Assembly: GCF_023631325.1 (NCBI RefSeq)
Contig: NZ_JALQDG010000006.1
Location: 1 to 36,225, forward strand
Origin: Caballeronia sp. INDeC2
GTDB lineage: Bacteria; Pseudomonadota; Gammaproteobacteria; Burkholderiales; Burkholderiaceae
DNA length: 36,225 nt
Direction: 5' to 3'
Shown in pieces: positions 23,521 through 33,269 of this stretch. Under the pieces are notes generated by a model that made no database searches, was not told the DNA's origin, and saw nothing but the letters and a program-made list of their open reading frames with translations. Position 1 is the first letter of the stretch. Each line of letters starts with the position of its first letter. Made by a program: the position numbers and the translations under genes.

Positions 23521-24915
23521 ATGGCGACATGGAAACCGGATCCGAGCTTCTACCCTTCCCCGCGGCTCGCGGCGAAAGCACCGCGCGAAACGCTTGCCTA
23601 CGTCGCGACGTTCGATCCCGAGCGCCAGGCGCCCGACAAGATCGCCGTCGTCGACGTGGATCCGGATTCGCCGGACTATACGAAGATCGTCGGCGAAATC
23701 GCGATGCCCGACACCGGCGACGAGTTGCATCACTTCGGCTGGAACGCGTGCTCGTCGTGCCTGTGCCCGAACGCGCCGCATCCGCACATGGAGCGGCGCT
23801 ATCTCGTCGTGCCGGGGCTGCGCTCGTCGCGCATTCATATCATCGACACGAAGCCCGATCCGAAGAAACCCGTCATCGTGAAGACGATCGAGCCCGCCGA
23901 GCTTGCGGAAAAAACCGGTTATACGCGTCCGCACACAGTGCACTGCGGGCCGGGCGGCATCTACATCACCGCGCTCGGCAACGCCGAAGGCAAGGCGCCC
24001 GGCGGCGTTCTGATGCTCGATCAGCAAAGCTTCGATCCGCTCGGCCGCTGGGAAGTCGATCGCGGCCCGCAACAGCTCGCGTATGACGGATGGTGGCATC
24101 TCGGCTACGACACGATGGTCACGAGCGAATGGGGCACGCCCGATACCTTCGAGAACGGCCTCGTGCCCGACTTGCTGCTCGGCGCGAAGTACGGGCGCAA
24201 GCTGCATTTCTGGGACTTCACGAAGCGCAAGCACATTCAGGAAATCGACTTCGGCGACGAATATCAGCTCGTGTTCGAGTTGCGCCCCGCGCACGATCCG
24301 ACCAAGGCATACGGCTTCGTCAACTGCGTGATCAGTTTGAAGGATCTGTCGTCGTCGATCTGGACCTGGTATCGCGACGGGGACAAGTGGGCGGTGAAGA
24401 AGATCATCGACATTCCCGCCGAGCCCGCCGATGCCGATGCGTTGCCGCCGCTGCTCAAGGGCTTCGGCGCAGTGCCGCCGCTCGTCTCGGACATCGATCT
24501 GTCGATGGACGACCGCTTTCTCTACGTGTCGTGCTGGGGTACGGGCGACATGCTGCAATACGACGTCTCCGATCCTTTCGCGCCGAAGCTGACGGGCAAG
24601 GTGCGTATCGGCGGCATCGTCGCGCGGGCGACGCATCCGGGCGCCGCGAATGGCGCGCTGAACGGCGGACCGCAGATGGTCGAAGTGAGCCGCGACGGCC
24701 GCCGCGTCTACTTCACCAACTCGCTCTACGGCGCGGTGGATGCGCAGTTCTATCCCGAGGGCATCGACGGCTGGATGGTGAAGCTCGACGCCGATCCCGA
24801 CGGCGGCCTTTCCGTCGACGATAAATTCTTCATCGACTGGCCGAAGGGACATCGGCCGCATCAGATCCGGCTGCAGGGCGGCGATTGCTCGTCGGATTCG
24901 TACTGCTATCCCTGA
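23521..24915 (+). CDS. SBP56-type selenium-binding protein / methanethiol oxidase
   Basis: The 464-residue protein belongs to the SBP56/SELENBP1 family. Landmarks are the N-terminal HHFGWNACSSCLCPNAPHPH, RPHTVHCGPGG, HDPTKAYGFV, a central SSSIWTWY and the C-terminal HRPHQIRLQGGDCSSDSYC. The characterised bacterial and human members oxidise methanethiol to formaldehyde, H2S and H2O2 and need copper; whether this one does is inferred from the family. There is no signal peptide, so it is probably cytoplasmic unless exported otherwise. GGGAGA precedes the ATG at 23521. A polytopic membrane protein follows 19 bp later, probably in the same operon. Confidence 0.92.
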   Translation: MATWKPDPSFYPSPRLAAKAPRETLAYVATFDPERQAPDKIAVVDVDPDSPDYTKIVGEIAMPDTGDELHHFGWNACSSCLCPNAPHPHMERRYLVVPGLRSSRIHIIDTKPDPKKPVIVKTIEPAELAEKTGYTRPHTVHCGPGGIYITALGNAEGKAPGGVLMLDQQSFDPLGRWEVDRGPQQLAYDGWWHLGYDTMVTSEWGTPDTFENGLVPDLLLGAKYGRKLHFWDFTKRKHIQEIDFGDEYQLVFELRPAHDPTKAYGFVNCVISLKDLSSSIWTWYRDGDKWAVKKIIDIPAEPADADALPPLLKGFGAVPPLVSDIDLSMDDRFLYVSCWGTGDMLQYDVSDPFAPKLTGKVRIGGIVARATHPGAANGALNGGPQMVEVSRDGRRVYFTNSLYGAVDAQFYPEGIDGWMVKLDADPDGGLSVDDKFFIDWPKGHRPHQIRLQGGDCSSDSYCYP

Positions 24916-24934
24916 ACGCCGCGAGCCGCCTCGC

Positions 24935-25558
24935 ATGGATGCCGCTTCGCCCGCGCTCCTCTTCACGGCCGCGGGCCTCGGCGCGTTTCACGGCCTCAAT
25001 CCGGCGATGGGATGGCTCTTCGCGGTCGCGCTCGGTCTTTATGCGCGCAGCCGCCGCGTTGCGCTCGTGTCGCTCGTGCCGATCGCGTTGGGTCACGCGG
25101 CATCGGTCGCGCTCGTGCTCGCGGGCGCGCTCACGCTCGGCATGGTGATCGGCCATGACGTGCTCGCGCGAGCATGCGGAACGCTTCTGATCGGCTGGGG
25201 CGTGTGGAGCGCGTGGTGCGGGCATCGCGGACGGCCGACCGTCGGCATGCGCACCGGGCTTGCGGGTCTCGCGCTGTGGTCGTTCGTGATGTCGAGCGCG
25301 CACGGCGCGGGGCTGATGCTCGTGCCGGCGCTGTTGCCGCTATGTAGCGGCACGGTCTCGAACACGGCGTTCGAAGCCAGCGCGCTCGCGCTGACCGTCC
25401 ACACCGCCGCGATGCTCTGCGTGATCGCCGCGATCTCTATGTTGGCGATGTCCCTTCAGGAGCGCGGCGGTCTTGGTTTTTTGCGAAGCGGCTGGATCAA
25501 TGTCGACTGGATCTGGAGTGCGGCGCTGATCGCATGCGGTGTGTTTTTGCTCGTCTAA
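24935..25558 (+). CDS. Polytopic membrane protein beside SBP56
   Basis: The 207-residue protein has about six membrane helices. Polar and His motifs lie inside them: GLGAFHGLNPAMGWLFAV near residue 20, LGHAASVALVLAG near 52 and MSSAHGAGLMLVPALLPL near 115. These resemble the His-containing helices of NicO/LysE-like metal or solute exporters, but the match is too loose to name a family. It is 19 bp after the SBP56-type gene on the same strand and lacks a strong ribosome-binding site. I infer a related function, possibly metal or sulfur-product transport. Confidence 0.72.
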   Translation: MDAASPALLFTAAGLGAFHGLNPAMGWLFAVALGLYARSRRVALVSLVPIALGHAASVALVLAGALTLGMVIGHDVLARACGTLLIGWGVWSAWCGHRGRPTVGMRTGLAGLALWSFVMSSAHGAGLMLVPALLPLCSGTVSNTAFEASALALTVHTAAMLCVIAAISMLAMSLQERGGLGFLRSGWINVDWIWSAALIACGVFLLV

Positions 25559-25723
25559 GGCCGTGTCCATGCACGTGCTCAGCGCTTTTCCGAGTCAAGA
25601 AACAATGCATTGGTGCCTTGCACGCGATAGCTCAGTTTCGTCGACATTGGAATATAGGCGTTTAGTGGCTCTGCATGCACGATGCGCAATGCCCGATTGC
25701 ACTTTGCATGCACCGCGCAAAAT

Positions 25724-27232
25724 TCAATCGCGCCGCGATACCTCTTCGGCGCTCGGCAGTTCGACCGTGGTCCAACCACCGCCCAGCGCCTTCACGAGCG
25801 CGACGCTCGCCGCCATGCGCCGCCGCTCGATGCGCACCGCCGTGCGCTGATCCGACAGCACGATCGCTTGCGTCACCACGACGCTCAGATACGTGATCGC
25901 GCCGTTCTCGTAGCGGTTGCTCACCTTGCCGAGCGCGCGCTGGGCGGCATCGACCGCATCGCGCTGTGCTTCGCTTTCGCGGCGCAGCACGTCCAGCGCG
26001 TTCAGGTTGTCTTCCACTTGCCCGAACGCGGTCAGCACCGTCTGCCGATAATCGGCGACGTTCTCGTCGTAGGCGGCGCGCGCCGCGTCGCGAGCGGCCG
26101 CCCGTCCGCCGAAATCGAGCACCGTGAACGCAAGCTGCGGACCGAGCGACCAGAAGCGGCTCGGCGCTTCGAGCCACGACGAAAAGTGCGTCGCTTCGAG
26201 ACCGCCCGTCGCGGCAAGCAGCAGGTTCGGGAAAAACGCCGCCGTCGCCACGCCGACGCGCGCATTCGCCTCGGCGACGCGCCGTTCCGCCGCCGCGATA
26301 TCCGGCCGCCGTTCGAGCAGCGCGGACGGCACGCTGAGCGGCAACACGGCGAGCGCGGCGGACGGATGCGGCGAATGCGCTTCGTTGAGCGGCGCGACAT
26401 CGAGCGTGAAGTTCGACGGATTCTCGCCGACGAGAATCGCGATCGCGTTGACGAGGCTCGTGCGTGAAGTCTCCAGATCGATCCGTTGCGCCTGCGTCGC
26501 GCGCAACTGCTCTTCCGCCTGCGCCACGTCCGATTCCGCCGCGACGCCGCCCGCGAAGCGATCGCGCGTGAGTGCGAGCGCTTTCCCGTAGGCTTGCAGC
26601 GTAGCGTCCAGCAAGCGCTCTTCTTCGACGATGCCGCGCAAGTCGAAGTAGTTGGTCGCGAGCTCGGCCTGCATCGACAGAATCGCGCTTTGCAGGTCCG
26701 CGGCGCTCGCCTGCGCTTGCGCGCGACCGCCTTCGACGGCACGCGAGATGCGCCCCCACAGATCCGGCTCCCAGGAGATTTGCGCATCGACCAGATAGTC
26801 GGGCACGGTCACGCCCGCGCTCGATTTGTACAGCACGTTCGACGACGCGCGCGACTGATTGAATGCAGCATTCGCGGTGATCGTCGGGAAGTAGGCCGAA
26901 CGCGCTTGTGCGGCGGCCGCACGCGCCCCGCGAAAACGCGCGGCGGCCGCGGCAACGGTCTGATTCGCGCTCATGACGCGTTCTTCGAGCGCGTTCAGTT
27001 GCGGATCGCCATAAGCCTCCCACCAGGGCGCACGCGGCTTCGCGTCGGCGGGTTGCGCGGGCTTCCAGTCTTGCGATGCCGCAGCGGATGCAGGCGGCAG
27101 ATCGGACGGCGTCTGCGACTTGTATGCCGCGGGCACCGGCACGTCGGGCCGGACGTAGTCCGGACCCATTGCGCAGCCGCCCAATGCGCCGATAGTTAGC
27201 CATGCAACGAGTCGGACCGATGCGCGAATCAT
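25724..27232 (-). CDS. RND efflux outer-membrane factor, NodT family
   Basis: The 502-residue lipoprotein has the lipobox GALGGC with Cys20 and starts the mature protein with AMGPDYVRPDVPVPAAY, the NodT/OprM-type signature. Two TolC-like repeats of coiled-coil helices follow. Motifs include RFRGARAAAAQARSAYFPTI and LERRPDIAAAERRVAEANARVG, and KVSNRYENGAITYLSVVV near the C-terminus. It should form the outer-membrane channel trimer of the pump. AAGGAA sits in the end of the upstream adaptor gene, and its ATG overlaps the adaptor's stop by one base (TGATG), which shows translational coupling. It converges with the SBP56 operon. Confidence 0.95.
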   Translation of the reverse strand: MIRASVRLVAWLTIGALGGCAMGPDYVRPDVPVPAAYKSQTPSDLPPASAAASQDWKPAQPADAKPRAPWWEAYGDPQLNALEERVMSANQTVAAAAARFRGARAAAAQARSAYFPTITANAAFNQSRASSNVLYKSSAGVTVPDYLVDAQISWEPDLWGRISRAVEGGRAQAQASAADLQSAILSMQAELATNYFDLRGIVEEERLLDATLQAYGKALALTRDRFAGGVAAESDVAQAEEQLRATQAQRIDLETSRTSLVNAIAILVGENPSNFTLDVAPLNEAHSPHPSAALAVLPLSVPSALLERRPDIAAAERRVAEANARVGVATAAFFPNLLLAATGGLEATHFSSWLEAPSRFWSLGPQLAFTVLDFGGRAAARDAARAAYDENVADYRQTVLTAFGQVEDNLNALDVLRRESEAQRDAVDAAQRALGKVSNRYENGAITYLSVVVTQAIVLSDQRTAVRIERRRMAASVALVKALGGGWTTVELPSAEEVSRRD

Positions 27233-28452
27233 CAGGATTCGTTTCCTTCCGCTTTCGCCGCCCCGCCGCGCGCGCCCTCGCTCGCAGGCGCGGCCGTATT
27301 CGCGCGGCCGATACGCACCGCCGCGCCGTCGATGATCGAATCGGGCGGATTCACGATCACGCGCTCGTCGCCCTTCAAGCCGGAAACGATGGACACGCGT
27401 GTGCCATAGTCCGTGCCGAGCGTGATCGGCAGAAGCTTCACGCGATTGTTCGCGTCGACGCTCGCCGCATGCACGCCATCGGGCCGAAACAGCAGCGCAT
27501 TGCCCGGCAGCGTGAAGGACGGATTCGCACTCGTCAGACGAAAGCGCACTTGCGCATACGCACCCGCGAGCAACTCGCCCGTCGGGTTCTTCACATCGAC
27601 CTCGACACGCATCGTGCGCGCGACGGGATCGACCGCGCCCGACGTGCGCACCGTGACGCCGTCGAACTTGCGATTGCGCTCTTCGTTGAGCAGCAGCTCC
27701 GCGGGCAAACCGACCGAGATCATGCGCGCATACGCCTGCGGCACATCGACGAACACGCGTAACGTCGACGCATCCTGAATGTGAAAGAGCTCGCGGCCCG
27801 CGGCACCGCTACCGGCATCGATCAACTGGCCGACATCGGTATTGCGCGCCGTGACGACGCCATCGAATGGCGCATAGATCTTCTGGAACGACACGAGCTG
27901 TTCGAGCCGCGACACGTTCGCCTGCGCAGCATTCAGCGCCGCTTCCTTCGCGAGCATGTCGCCGTTTTTCTCATCGGTTTCCTGATGCGACACCGAGTTG
28001 TTCTTCAGCATCTCGGCCCAGCGTTGCGCCGTCGTCTTCGCGAGAAGATAGTTCGCGCGCGCCGTTTGCGCATCGGCGCGAGCCTGGCGTAGCTGATCGT
28101 TGATCTCGGGCGCATCGATCTCCGCGAGCAACTGGCCCTTCTTCACCTTCGTGCCGATATCCACGGTCCAGCGCTTCAGGTAACCATTCGTGCGCGCGAA
28201 GATCGGCGCATCGGAGAACGCGCGGATGTCGCCGGCGAGCACGAGATCCTGCGACGCCTTCATGCGCGACGGCTTGATGATCTCCACCGTCTGCATGCCA
28301 TGCTCGTTCGCATCGCGCTCGAGTTCCGCATGCGCCGCGCGCCGCGAGAGTATGCCTTGCGCGACGAGCGCGACGATCACCACGAGCGCGATCACGAGCC
28401 ATAAGCGCCCTCGCCGCTGATTGCCCGATCGTTGCGAGCCCTGCTCTTTCAT
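27232..28452 (-). CDS. RND efflux periplasmic adaptor (membrane fusion protein)
   Basis: The 406-residue protein is a HlyD/AcrA-type adaptor: an N-terminal signal anchor (LWLVIALVVIVALVAQGI), the lipoyl half-motifs GYLKRWTVDIGTKVKKGQLL and KIYAPFDGVVTARNTDVGQL, a helical hairpin between them and a beta-barrel with RVEVDVKNPTGELLAGAY. It links the inner-membrane pump to the outer-membrane factor. GGAG precedes the ATG at 28452; a second ATG 15 bp upstream is less likely. It lies 39 bp after the permease gene. Confidence 0.94.
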   Translation of the reverse strand: MKEQGSQRSGNQRRGRLWLVIALVVIVALVAQGILSRRAAHAELERDANEHGMQTVEIIKPSRMKASQDLVLAGDIRAFSDAPIFARTNGYLKRWTVDIGTKVKKGQLLAEIDAPEINDQLRQARADAQTARANYLLAKTTAQRWAEMLKNNSVSHQETDEKNGDMLAKEAALNAAQANVSRLEQLVSFQKIYAPFDGVVTARNTDVGQLIDAGSGAAGRELFHIQDASTLRVFVDVPQAYARMISVGLPAELLLNEERNRKFDGVTVRTSGAVDPVARTMRVEVDVKNPTGELLAGAYAQVRFRLTSANPSFTLPGNALLFRPDGVHAASVDANNRVKLLPITLGTDYGTRVSIVSGLKGDERVIVNPPDSIIDGAAVRIGRANTAAPASEGARGGAAKAEGNES

Positions 28453-28491
28453 TCTTGCTCCACCCACTGATCGATTGCTTATTGGATTGTT

Positions 28492-31400
28492 CTAGTGCGC
28501 CGCTTCACTGGCCGCCGCGCCCGGTCCCTTGCCGCGTGCTTCCATGCGCCGATAGATCATCGAGAACACGACCGGCACGAAGAACAGTGTCGCGACGGTG
28601 CCGACCATCAAGCCGCCGATCACCGCGCGTCCGAGCGGCGCATTCTGCTCGCCGCCTTCGCCGAGACCGATCGCCATCGGCACCATGCCGATCATCATCG
28701 CGAGCGCCGTCATCAGCACCGGCCTGAAGCGCGAATAGCCTGCTTCGAGCGCGGAGCGCACTGCATCGCCGTGTTCGGCGAGCGCCGATCGCGCGAAACT
28801 CACCACGAGAATGCTGTTCGCAGTCGCGATGCCGATACACATGATCGCGCCCGTCAACGCGGGAATCGAGAGCGTCGTGTGCGTGAGGAACAACATCCAC
28901 ACGATGCCCGCGAGCGCGCCCGGCAATGCCGTGATGATGATGAACGGATCGAGCCACGACTGAAAATTCACGACGATCAGCAGGTACACGAGCACTACCG
29001 CAAGAATGAGGCCGAACGCGAGACCGGAGAACGAACCGTTCATCGTTTCGACCTGGCCGCGCATCTCGATCGACGAGCCTTTGGGCAACTGGCCGCGCGC
29101 TTCGTCGATGATGCGCTGCACGTCGTCGGATACCGCGCCGAGATCGCGCCGCTCGGTCGTCGCATAGAGATTGATGGTGGTCTGCGCGTTGTAGTGATAC
29201 ACGACCGCATCGCGCGCGCTGCGCGACAACGATGCGAGCGCGCCGAGAATATTGGTCTTGCCGCTCGGCGATGTGACCGGAATGTTCGCCACCGATTGCA
29301 GCGAGTCCATGTCGTATTGCGGCGCCGTCGTGATGACGTTGTAGCTCACGCCGTTCACGGGATTGAGCCAGAACGTGGGCGTCGTCTGCTGGCTGCCCGA
29401 TAGCGTGATGAGCAGGTTGTTCGCGACATCGCGCTGCGTGAAGCCCGCTTGCAGCGCCTTGGTGCGATCCACTTCGACATTGATCGAAGGCAGATCGGAC
29501 GGCTGCTGGATGCGCGCATCGACGAGCCCGGGCACGCGGCGAATCTTTTCCAGCAAGCGGTTCGCGAGCGCGCGATTGGCTTGCGCATCGCGTCCGGTGA
29601 TCGAGATGTCGATCGGCGCGGGAACGCCGAAGTTGAGGATCTGGCTCACGATATCCGCGGGCAGGAACGAGAACGTCACGCCGGGAAACTCTTGCGGCAG
29701 GCGCTTTCGCAACTCGTGGATATAGCCTTCTGTCGGCGCGTGATCTTCGTTCAGGCTGATGAGCACGTCGGCGTCGGCGGAACTGACCGTGCCCGTGTTG
29801 CTATACGAAAGATTGATGCCGGACACCGGCAAGCCCATGTTGTCGATAATCGAGCGAATCTCGCCGCGTGGAATCAGTTGCCTGATGCGTGCATCGACGC
29901 GATCGGTCAGTGCCGCCGTTTCCTCGATGCGCGTGCCGGTCTTCGCGCGCAAATGCAGGGCAATCACGCCTGAATCGATCGACGGAAAGAAGTCACGTCC
30001 GAGGAACGGTGCCAGCCCGAGCGAGAGCAGACAGCACAGCAGGAACAGCGATGCGAAGCGTCCCGGATGCATGAGGCGCGCTTCGAGAAAGCGTCGATAG
30101 CGACTGCGCACGGATTCGAAATGGCGCTCGAACGCGAGATGAATGCGCACGAACGGATTGCGCGAGCCCTTCATCGATTCGACATCGCCGCCCATGTGCT
30201 CGTGATGACGCAACAGGTATTTTGCGAGCGTCGGAATCAGCGTGCGCGAGAAGAAGTACGACGCGAGCATCGCAAACACGACGGCCTCGGCCATCGGCAC
30301 GAAGAGGTAATGCGCGACGCCGGTCAAGAGGAACATTGGAATGAACACGATGCAGATCGAGAGCGTCGATACGAGCGTCGGCACCGCAATCTGTTGTGCG
30401 CCATCGAGAATCGCCTGCTCTAGCTCCTTGCCCTGCTCCAGGTTCTGGCTGATATTTTCGATTGCGACTGTCGCATCGTCGACGAGAATACCGACGGCCA
30501 GCGCAAGACCGCCGAGCGTCATGATGTTGATGGTCTGCCCGATCGCGGATAGCGCGACGATGGACGTCAGCATCGAAAGCGGTATCGAGATCGCGATGAT
30601 GAGGGTCGCGCGCCAGCTCCCGAGAAAGAGCAGGACCATCAGCGCGGTCAGGCCCGCTGCGATCACCGCTTCGCGCAACACGCCCGTCACAGATGCGCGC
30701 ACGAAAAGCGATTGATCCGCGACCGGCTCGATCTTGAGCGACTCGGGCACCATGCCGCGCAACGTCGGCAACAGGTTCTTCACACGCGCGACGATATCGA
30801 GCGTCGATGCATTGCCGCTCTTGTTGATCGTGAGTAAGGACGCGCGCGTGCCGTCCACGCGCACGATATTGGTCTGCGGCTGAAAGCCGTCGCGCACATG
30901 CGCAACGTCCTTGATATAGATCGTGCCGCCCGGACCCGTGCGGATCGGTATGTCGTTGAGCCCTTCGATCGAGCCCGGGCTCGCATTCAGTCCGACCGAG
31001 TATTCCGTCGAGCCGATCTTCGTCGTGCCCGTCGGCAGAATGAGGTTCTGCGCGCTGATCGCGTTGACGACATCGGTGGGCGCGAGGTTCTTCGCCTGCA
31101 GCTTGCGCGAGTCGATATCGACCATGATCTGCCGCTGCTTGCCGCCATAAGGCAGCGGCACCGATGCGCCCTGCACGGTCGCGAGTTGCGTCTTCAGGAA
31201 GCTGTTGCCGAAGTCGTAAAGCTGCTGCTCGGTGAGTTCCGCCGAGGACAGCGCGAGCCGCAAAATCGGCACCGTCGATGCATTGAAGCGCAATATGTTC
31301 GGCGGCGTGATGCCTGGCGGCAGCGAGCGCAACTGCGTCTGCGAAAGCGCGGTGATCTCGGCGATCGCTTCATCGACGTTCGCGTTCGGCTGAAAGTAGA

Positions 31401-31680
31401 TGCGAATCACCGCGATCCCCGGCAGCGATTCCGACTCGATATGCTCGATGTCGTTCACCGCCACCGACAAGCCGCGCTCGTAATTCAGCGTGATGCGGCG
31501 CTCCATCTGATCGGGCGGCAGACCCGTGTACGACCAGATGACGCTGACTACCGGAATATCGATGTTGGGAAAGATATCGGTCGGTGTGCGCAGAATGACG
31601 AGCGGACCGATGATCAGCAAAAGCAGCGACAGGACGATGAACGTGTACGGGCGCTTGAGCGCGAGTCTGACGATCCACAT
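28492..31680 (-). CDS. RND multidrug-efflux inner-membrane permease
   Basis: The 1062-residue protein is a full-length HAE1/AcrB-type pump of twelve helices and two large periplasmic loops. The helix-4 proton-relay residues are present as GILVDDATVAIENI with Asp401 and Asp402. Its partner motifs (LPFLGRDFFPSIDSG, GAIMCIGIATANSILVVSFA) are clear. It drives proton-coupled export of drugs or lipophilic compounds; specificity cannot be told. It is first in an operon with adaptor and outer-membrane genes, and no local regulator gene is present. A weak AGGC-type ribosome-binding site precedes the ATG. The promoter must lie in the 224-bp spacer shared with the end of paaK. Confidence 0.95.
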   Translation of the reverse strand: MWIVRLALKRPYTFIVLSLLLLIIGPLVILRTPTDIFPNIDIPVVSVIWSYTGLPPDQMERRITLNYERGLSVAVNDIEHIESESLPGIAVIRIYFQPNANVDEAIAEITALSQTQLRSLPPGITPPNILRFNASTVPILRLALSSAELTEQQLYDFGNSFLKTQLATVQGASVPLPYGGKQRQIMVDIDSRKLQAKNLAPTDVVNAISAQNLILPTGTTKIGSTEYSVGLNASPGSIEGLNDIPIRTGPGGTIYIKDVAHVRDGFQPQTNIVRVDGTRASLLTINKSGNASTLDIVARVKNLLPTLRGMVPESLKIEPVADQSLFVRASVTGVLREAVIAAGLTALMVLLFLGSWRATLIIAISIPLSMLTSIVALSAIGQTINIMTLGGLALAVGILVDDATVAIENISQNLEQGKELEQAILDGAQQIAVPTLVSTLSICIVFIPMFLLTGVAHYLFVPMAEAVVFAMLASYFFSRTLIPTLAKYLLRHHEHMGGDVESMKGSRNPFVRIHLAFERHFESVRSRYRRFLEARLMHPGRFASLFLLCCLLSLGLAPFLGRDFFPSIDSGVIALHLRAKTGTRIEETAALTDRVDARIRQLIPRGEIRSIIDNMGLPVSGINLSYSNTGTVSSADADVLISLNEDHAPTEGYIHELRKRLPQEFPGVTFSFLPADIVSQILNFGVPAPIDISITGRDAQANRALANRLLEKIRRVPGLVDARIQQPSDLPSINVEVDRTKALQAGFTQRDVANNLLITLSGSQQTTPTFWLNPVNGVSYNVITTAPQYDMDSLQSVANIPVTSPSGKTNILGALASLSRSARDAVVYHYNAQTTINLYATTERRDLGAVSDDVQRIIDEARGQLPKGSSIEMRGQVETMNGSFSGLAFGLILAVVLVYLLIVVNFQSWLDPFIIITALPGALAGIVWMLFLTHTTLSIPALTGAIMCIGIATANSILVVSFARSALAEHGDAVRSALEAGYSRFRPVLMTALAMMIGMVPMAIGLGEGGEQNAPLGRAVIGGLMVGTVATLFFVPVVFSMIYRRMEARGKGPGAAASEAAH

Positions 31681-31865
31681 CTAAGTTCTGCCTGTCCCGT
31701 TTGATGTTCGTTTGTTCGCATACAGTCCGCCATTGCGCGAATGCACCCGCTACGATGACACAACAGAAGCTTACAAAACAATTCGCGCAAACGGTTGCGA
31801 GGGTTTATGCGGAAGTATTTCTGCAGAAGAATGCGAGGCCGCACCAAAATGGTGGGAATCGGATG

Positions 31866-31888
31866 GCGCCTCGCCGAACGCGAGGCGC
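31866..31888 (-). terminator. Terminator-like hairpin after paaK
   Basis: GCGCCTCGC at 31866-31874 pairs exactly with GCGAGGCGC at 31880-31888 around a 5-nt loop. It is 17 bp downstream of the paaK stop in the direction of transcription. There is no long T run, but its position between the paa operon and the efflux operon supports a transcript end. Confidence 0.6.
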
Positions 31889-31904
31889 TTGCTTGAACCG
31901 CCGT

Positions 31905-33230
31905 TCAGACGGTCGCGGGACGCAGATCGAGCACGCGTTTCGCTTTGCCCGTCGCGGTCGTCGGCAACTCGCCGGAATCGAGCACGCGCACTTGCGTCGA
32001 TACGCCGACCATCGTCTTGACGCGACTTTGCAGCTCGCGTGAAAGACCGGCACGCTCGCTGTCGTTCAACGTCGCACAGACTTCGGCGCGGGCTTCGACG
32101 GAAACCGACAGCGCATCCATGTGGCCCTCTCGCGATACGCACAGTTGATATTGGCCGCTCAATCGCGGAATCGCGAGAATCAATTCTTCGATCTGGCTCG
32201 GGAACACATTCACGCCGCGAATGATGAGCATGTCGTCCGAGCGGCCCGTGATCTTCGCGAGGCGGCGCATCGAGCGCGCGCTCGGCGGCAGCAATGAAGT
32301 GAGATCGCGCGTGCGGTAGCGGATCATCGGCATGGCTTCCTTCGTGAGCGAGGTGAAAACGAGCTCACCCGTGCTGCCTTCGGGAAGCACTTCTCCCGTC
32401 ACCGGATCGATGATCTCGGGATAGAAATGATCTTCCCAGATGGTCGGGCCATCCTTCGTTTCGATGCATTCGCATGCGACGCCCGGACCCATGATTTCCG
32501 AAAGCCCGTAGATATCGAGCGCCTGAATGCCCGCGCGCGTTTCGATCTCGCTGCGCAAGCCCTGGCTCCAAGGCTCGGCCCCGAAGATGCCGATCTTGAG
32601 CGACGTGTTCGCCGGGTCCATGCCCTGGCGCGCCATCTCGTCGAGCAGATTCAACATGTACGAAGGCGTGACGAGAATGATCTTCGGCTCGAAGTCGCGG
32701 ATCAGTTGCACCTGCTTCTCGGTCTGGCCGCCCGACATCGGCACGACCATGCAACCCAAGCGTTCCGCACCATAGTGAATACCGAGGCCGCCTGTGAAAA
32801 GGCCATAGCCGAAGGCGTTATGCAGAGTATCGCCCTTGCGGCCGCCCGCGGCGCGAATCGAGCGGGCGGTGACATTGGCCCATGTGTCGATGTCCTTAGC
32901 CGTGTAGCCGACCACCGTCGGCTTGCCCGTCGTGCCGCTCGATGCATGCACGCGCACGACCCGATCGCGCGGCACCGCGAAGAGACCGAACGGATAGTTG
33001 TCGCGTAAATCGGTTTTCGTCGTGGTCGGAAATCGCGCGAGATCGGACAGCTCGCGCAGGTCTTCGGGATGCACGCCTGCGGCATCGAATGCGCGGCGAT
33101 AGTGCGGCACGTTTTCATAGGCGTGTCGCAACGTCCACTTCAGGCGTTCGAGCTGCAGCGCCTGAAGCTCGTCACGGCTCGCGCGCTCGATAGGTTCCAG
33201 TTCGCTTTGCTGTGCAATGGATTGGACCAC
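31905..33230 (-). CDS. paaK: Phenylacetate-CoA ligase
   Basis: The 441-residue protein activates phenylacetate with ATP and CoA, the first step of the phenylacetyl-CoA route. The AMP-binding core SSGTTGKPTVVGYT, the GYGLFTGGLGIHYGAERLG block, IYGLSEIMGPGVACEC and YRTRDLTSLL are diagnostic of PaaK. The C-terminal subdomain has RGVNVFPSQIEE. I place the start at the GTG at 33230 because AGGAG lies 7 nt before it; an ATG at 33245 in the same frame contains that ribosome-binding site and would add five residues. It is the last gene of the paa unit, 39 bp after the paaH stop. Confidence 0.94.
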   Translation of the reverse strand: MVQSIAQQSELEPIERASRDELQALQLERLKWTLRHAYENVPHYRRAFDAAGVHPEDLRELSDLARFPTTTKTDLRDNYPFGLFAVPRDRVVRVHASSGTTGKPTVVGYTAKDIDTWANVTARSIRAAGGRKGDTLHNAFGYGLFTGGLGIHYGAERLGCMVVPMSGGQTEKQVQLIRDFEPKIILVTPSYMLNLLDEMARQGMDPANTSLKIGIFGAEPWSQGLRSEIETRAGIQALDIYGLSEIMGPGVACECIETKDGPTIWEDHFYPEIIDPVTGEVLPEGSTGELVFTSLTKEAMPMIRYRTRDLTSLLPPSARSMRRLAKITGRSDDMLIIRGVNVFPSQIEELILAIPRLSGQYQLCVSREGHMDALSVSVEARAEVCATLNDSERAGLSRELQSRVKTMVGVSTQVRVLDSGELPTTATGKAKRVLDLRPATV

Positions 33231-33269
33231 GTTTGTCTCCTGCATGATTGATCGATGAATGAATTCGCT

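Noticed and set aside
23326..24966. Long minus-strand frame antisense to the SBP56-type gene
   Set aside because: Only its last 51 codons (23170-23325), with a ribosome-binding site and terminator, are supported; the rest is opposite a conserved protein.
25559..25723. TGCATGCA-containing repeats between the convergent SBP56 and efflux operons as a terminator
   Set aside because: The inverted parts are short, far apart and lack a T run, so I did not call a terminator.
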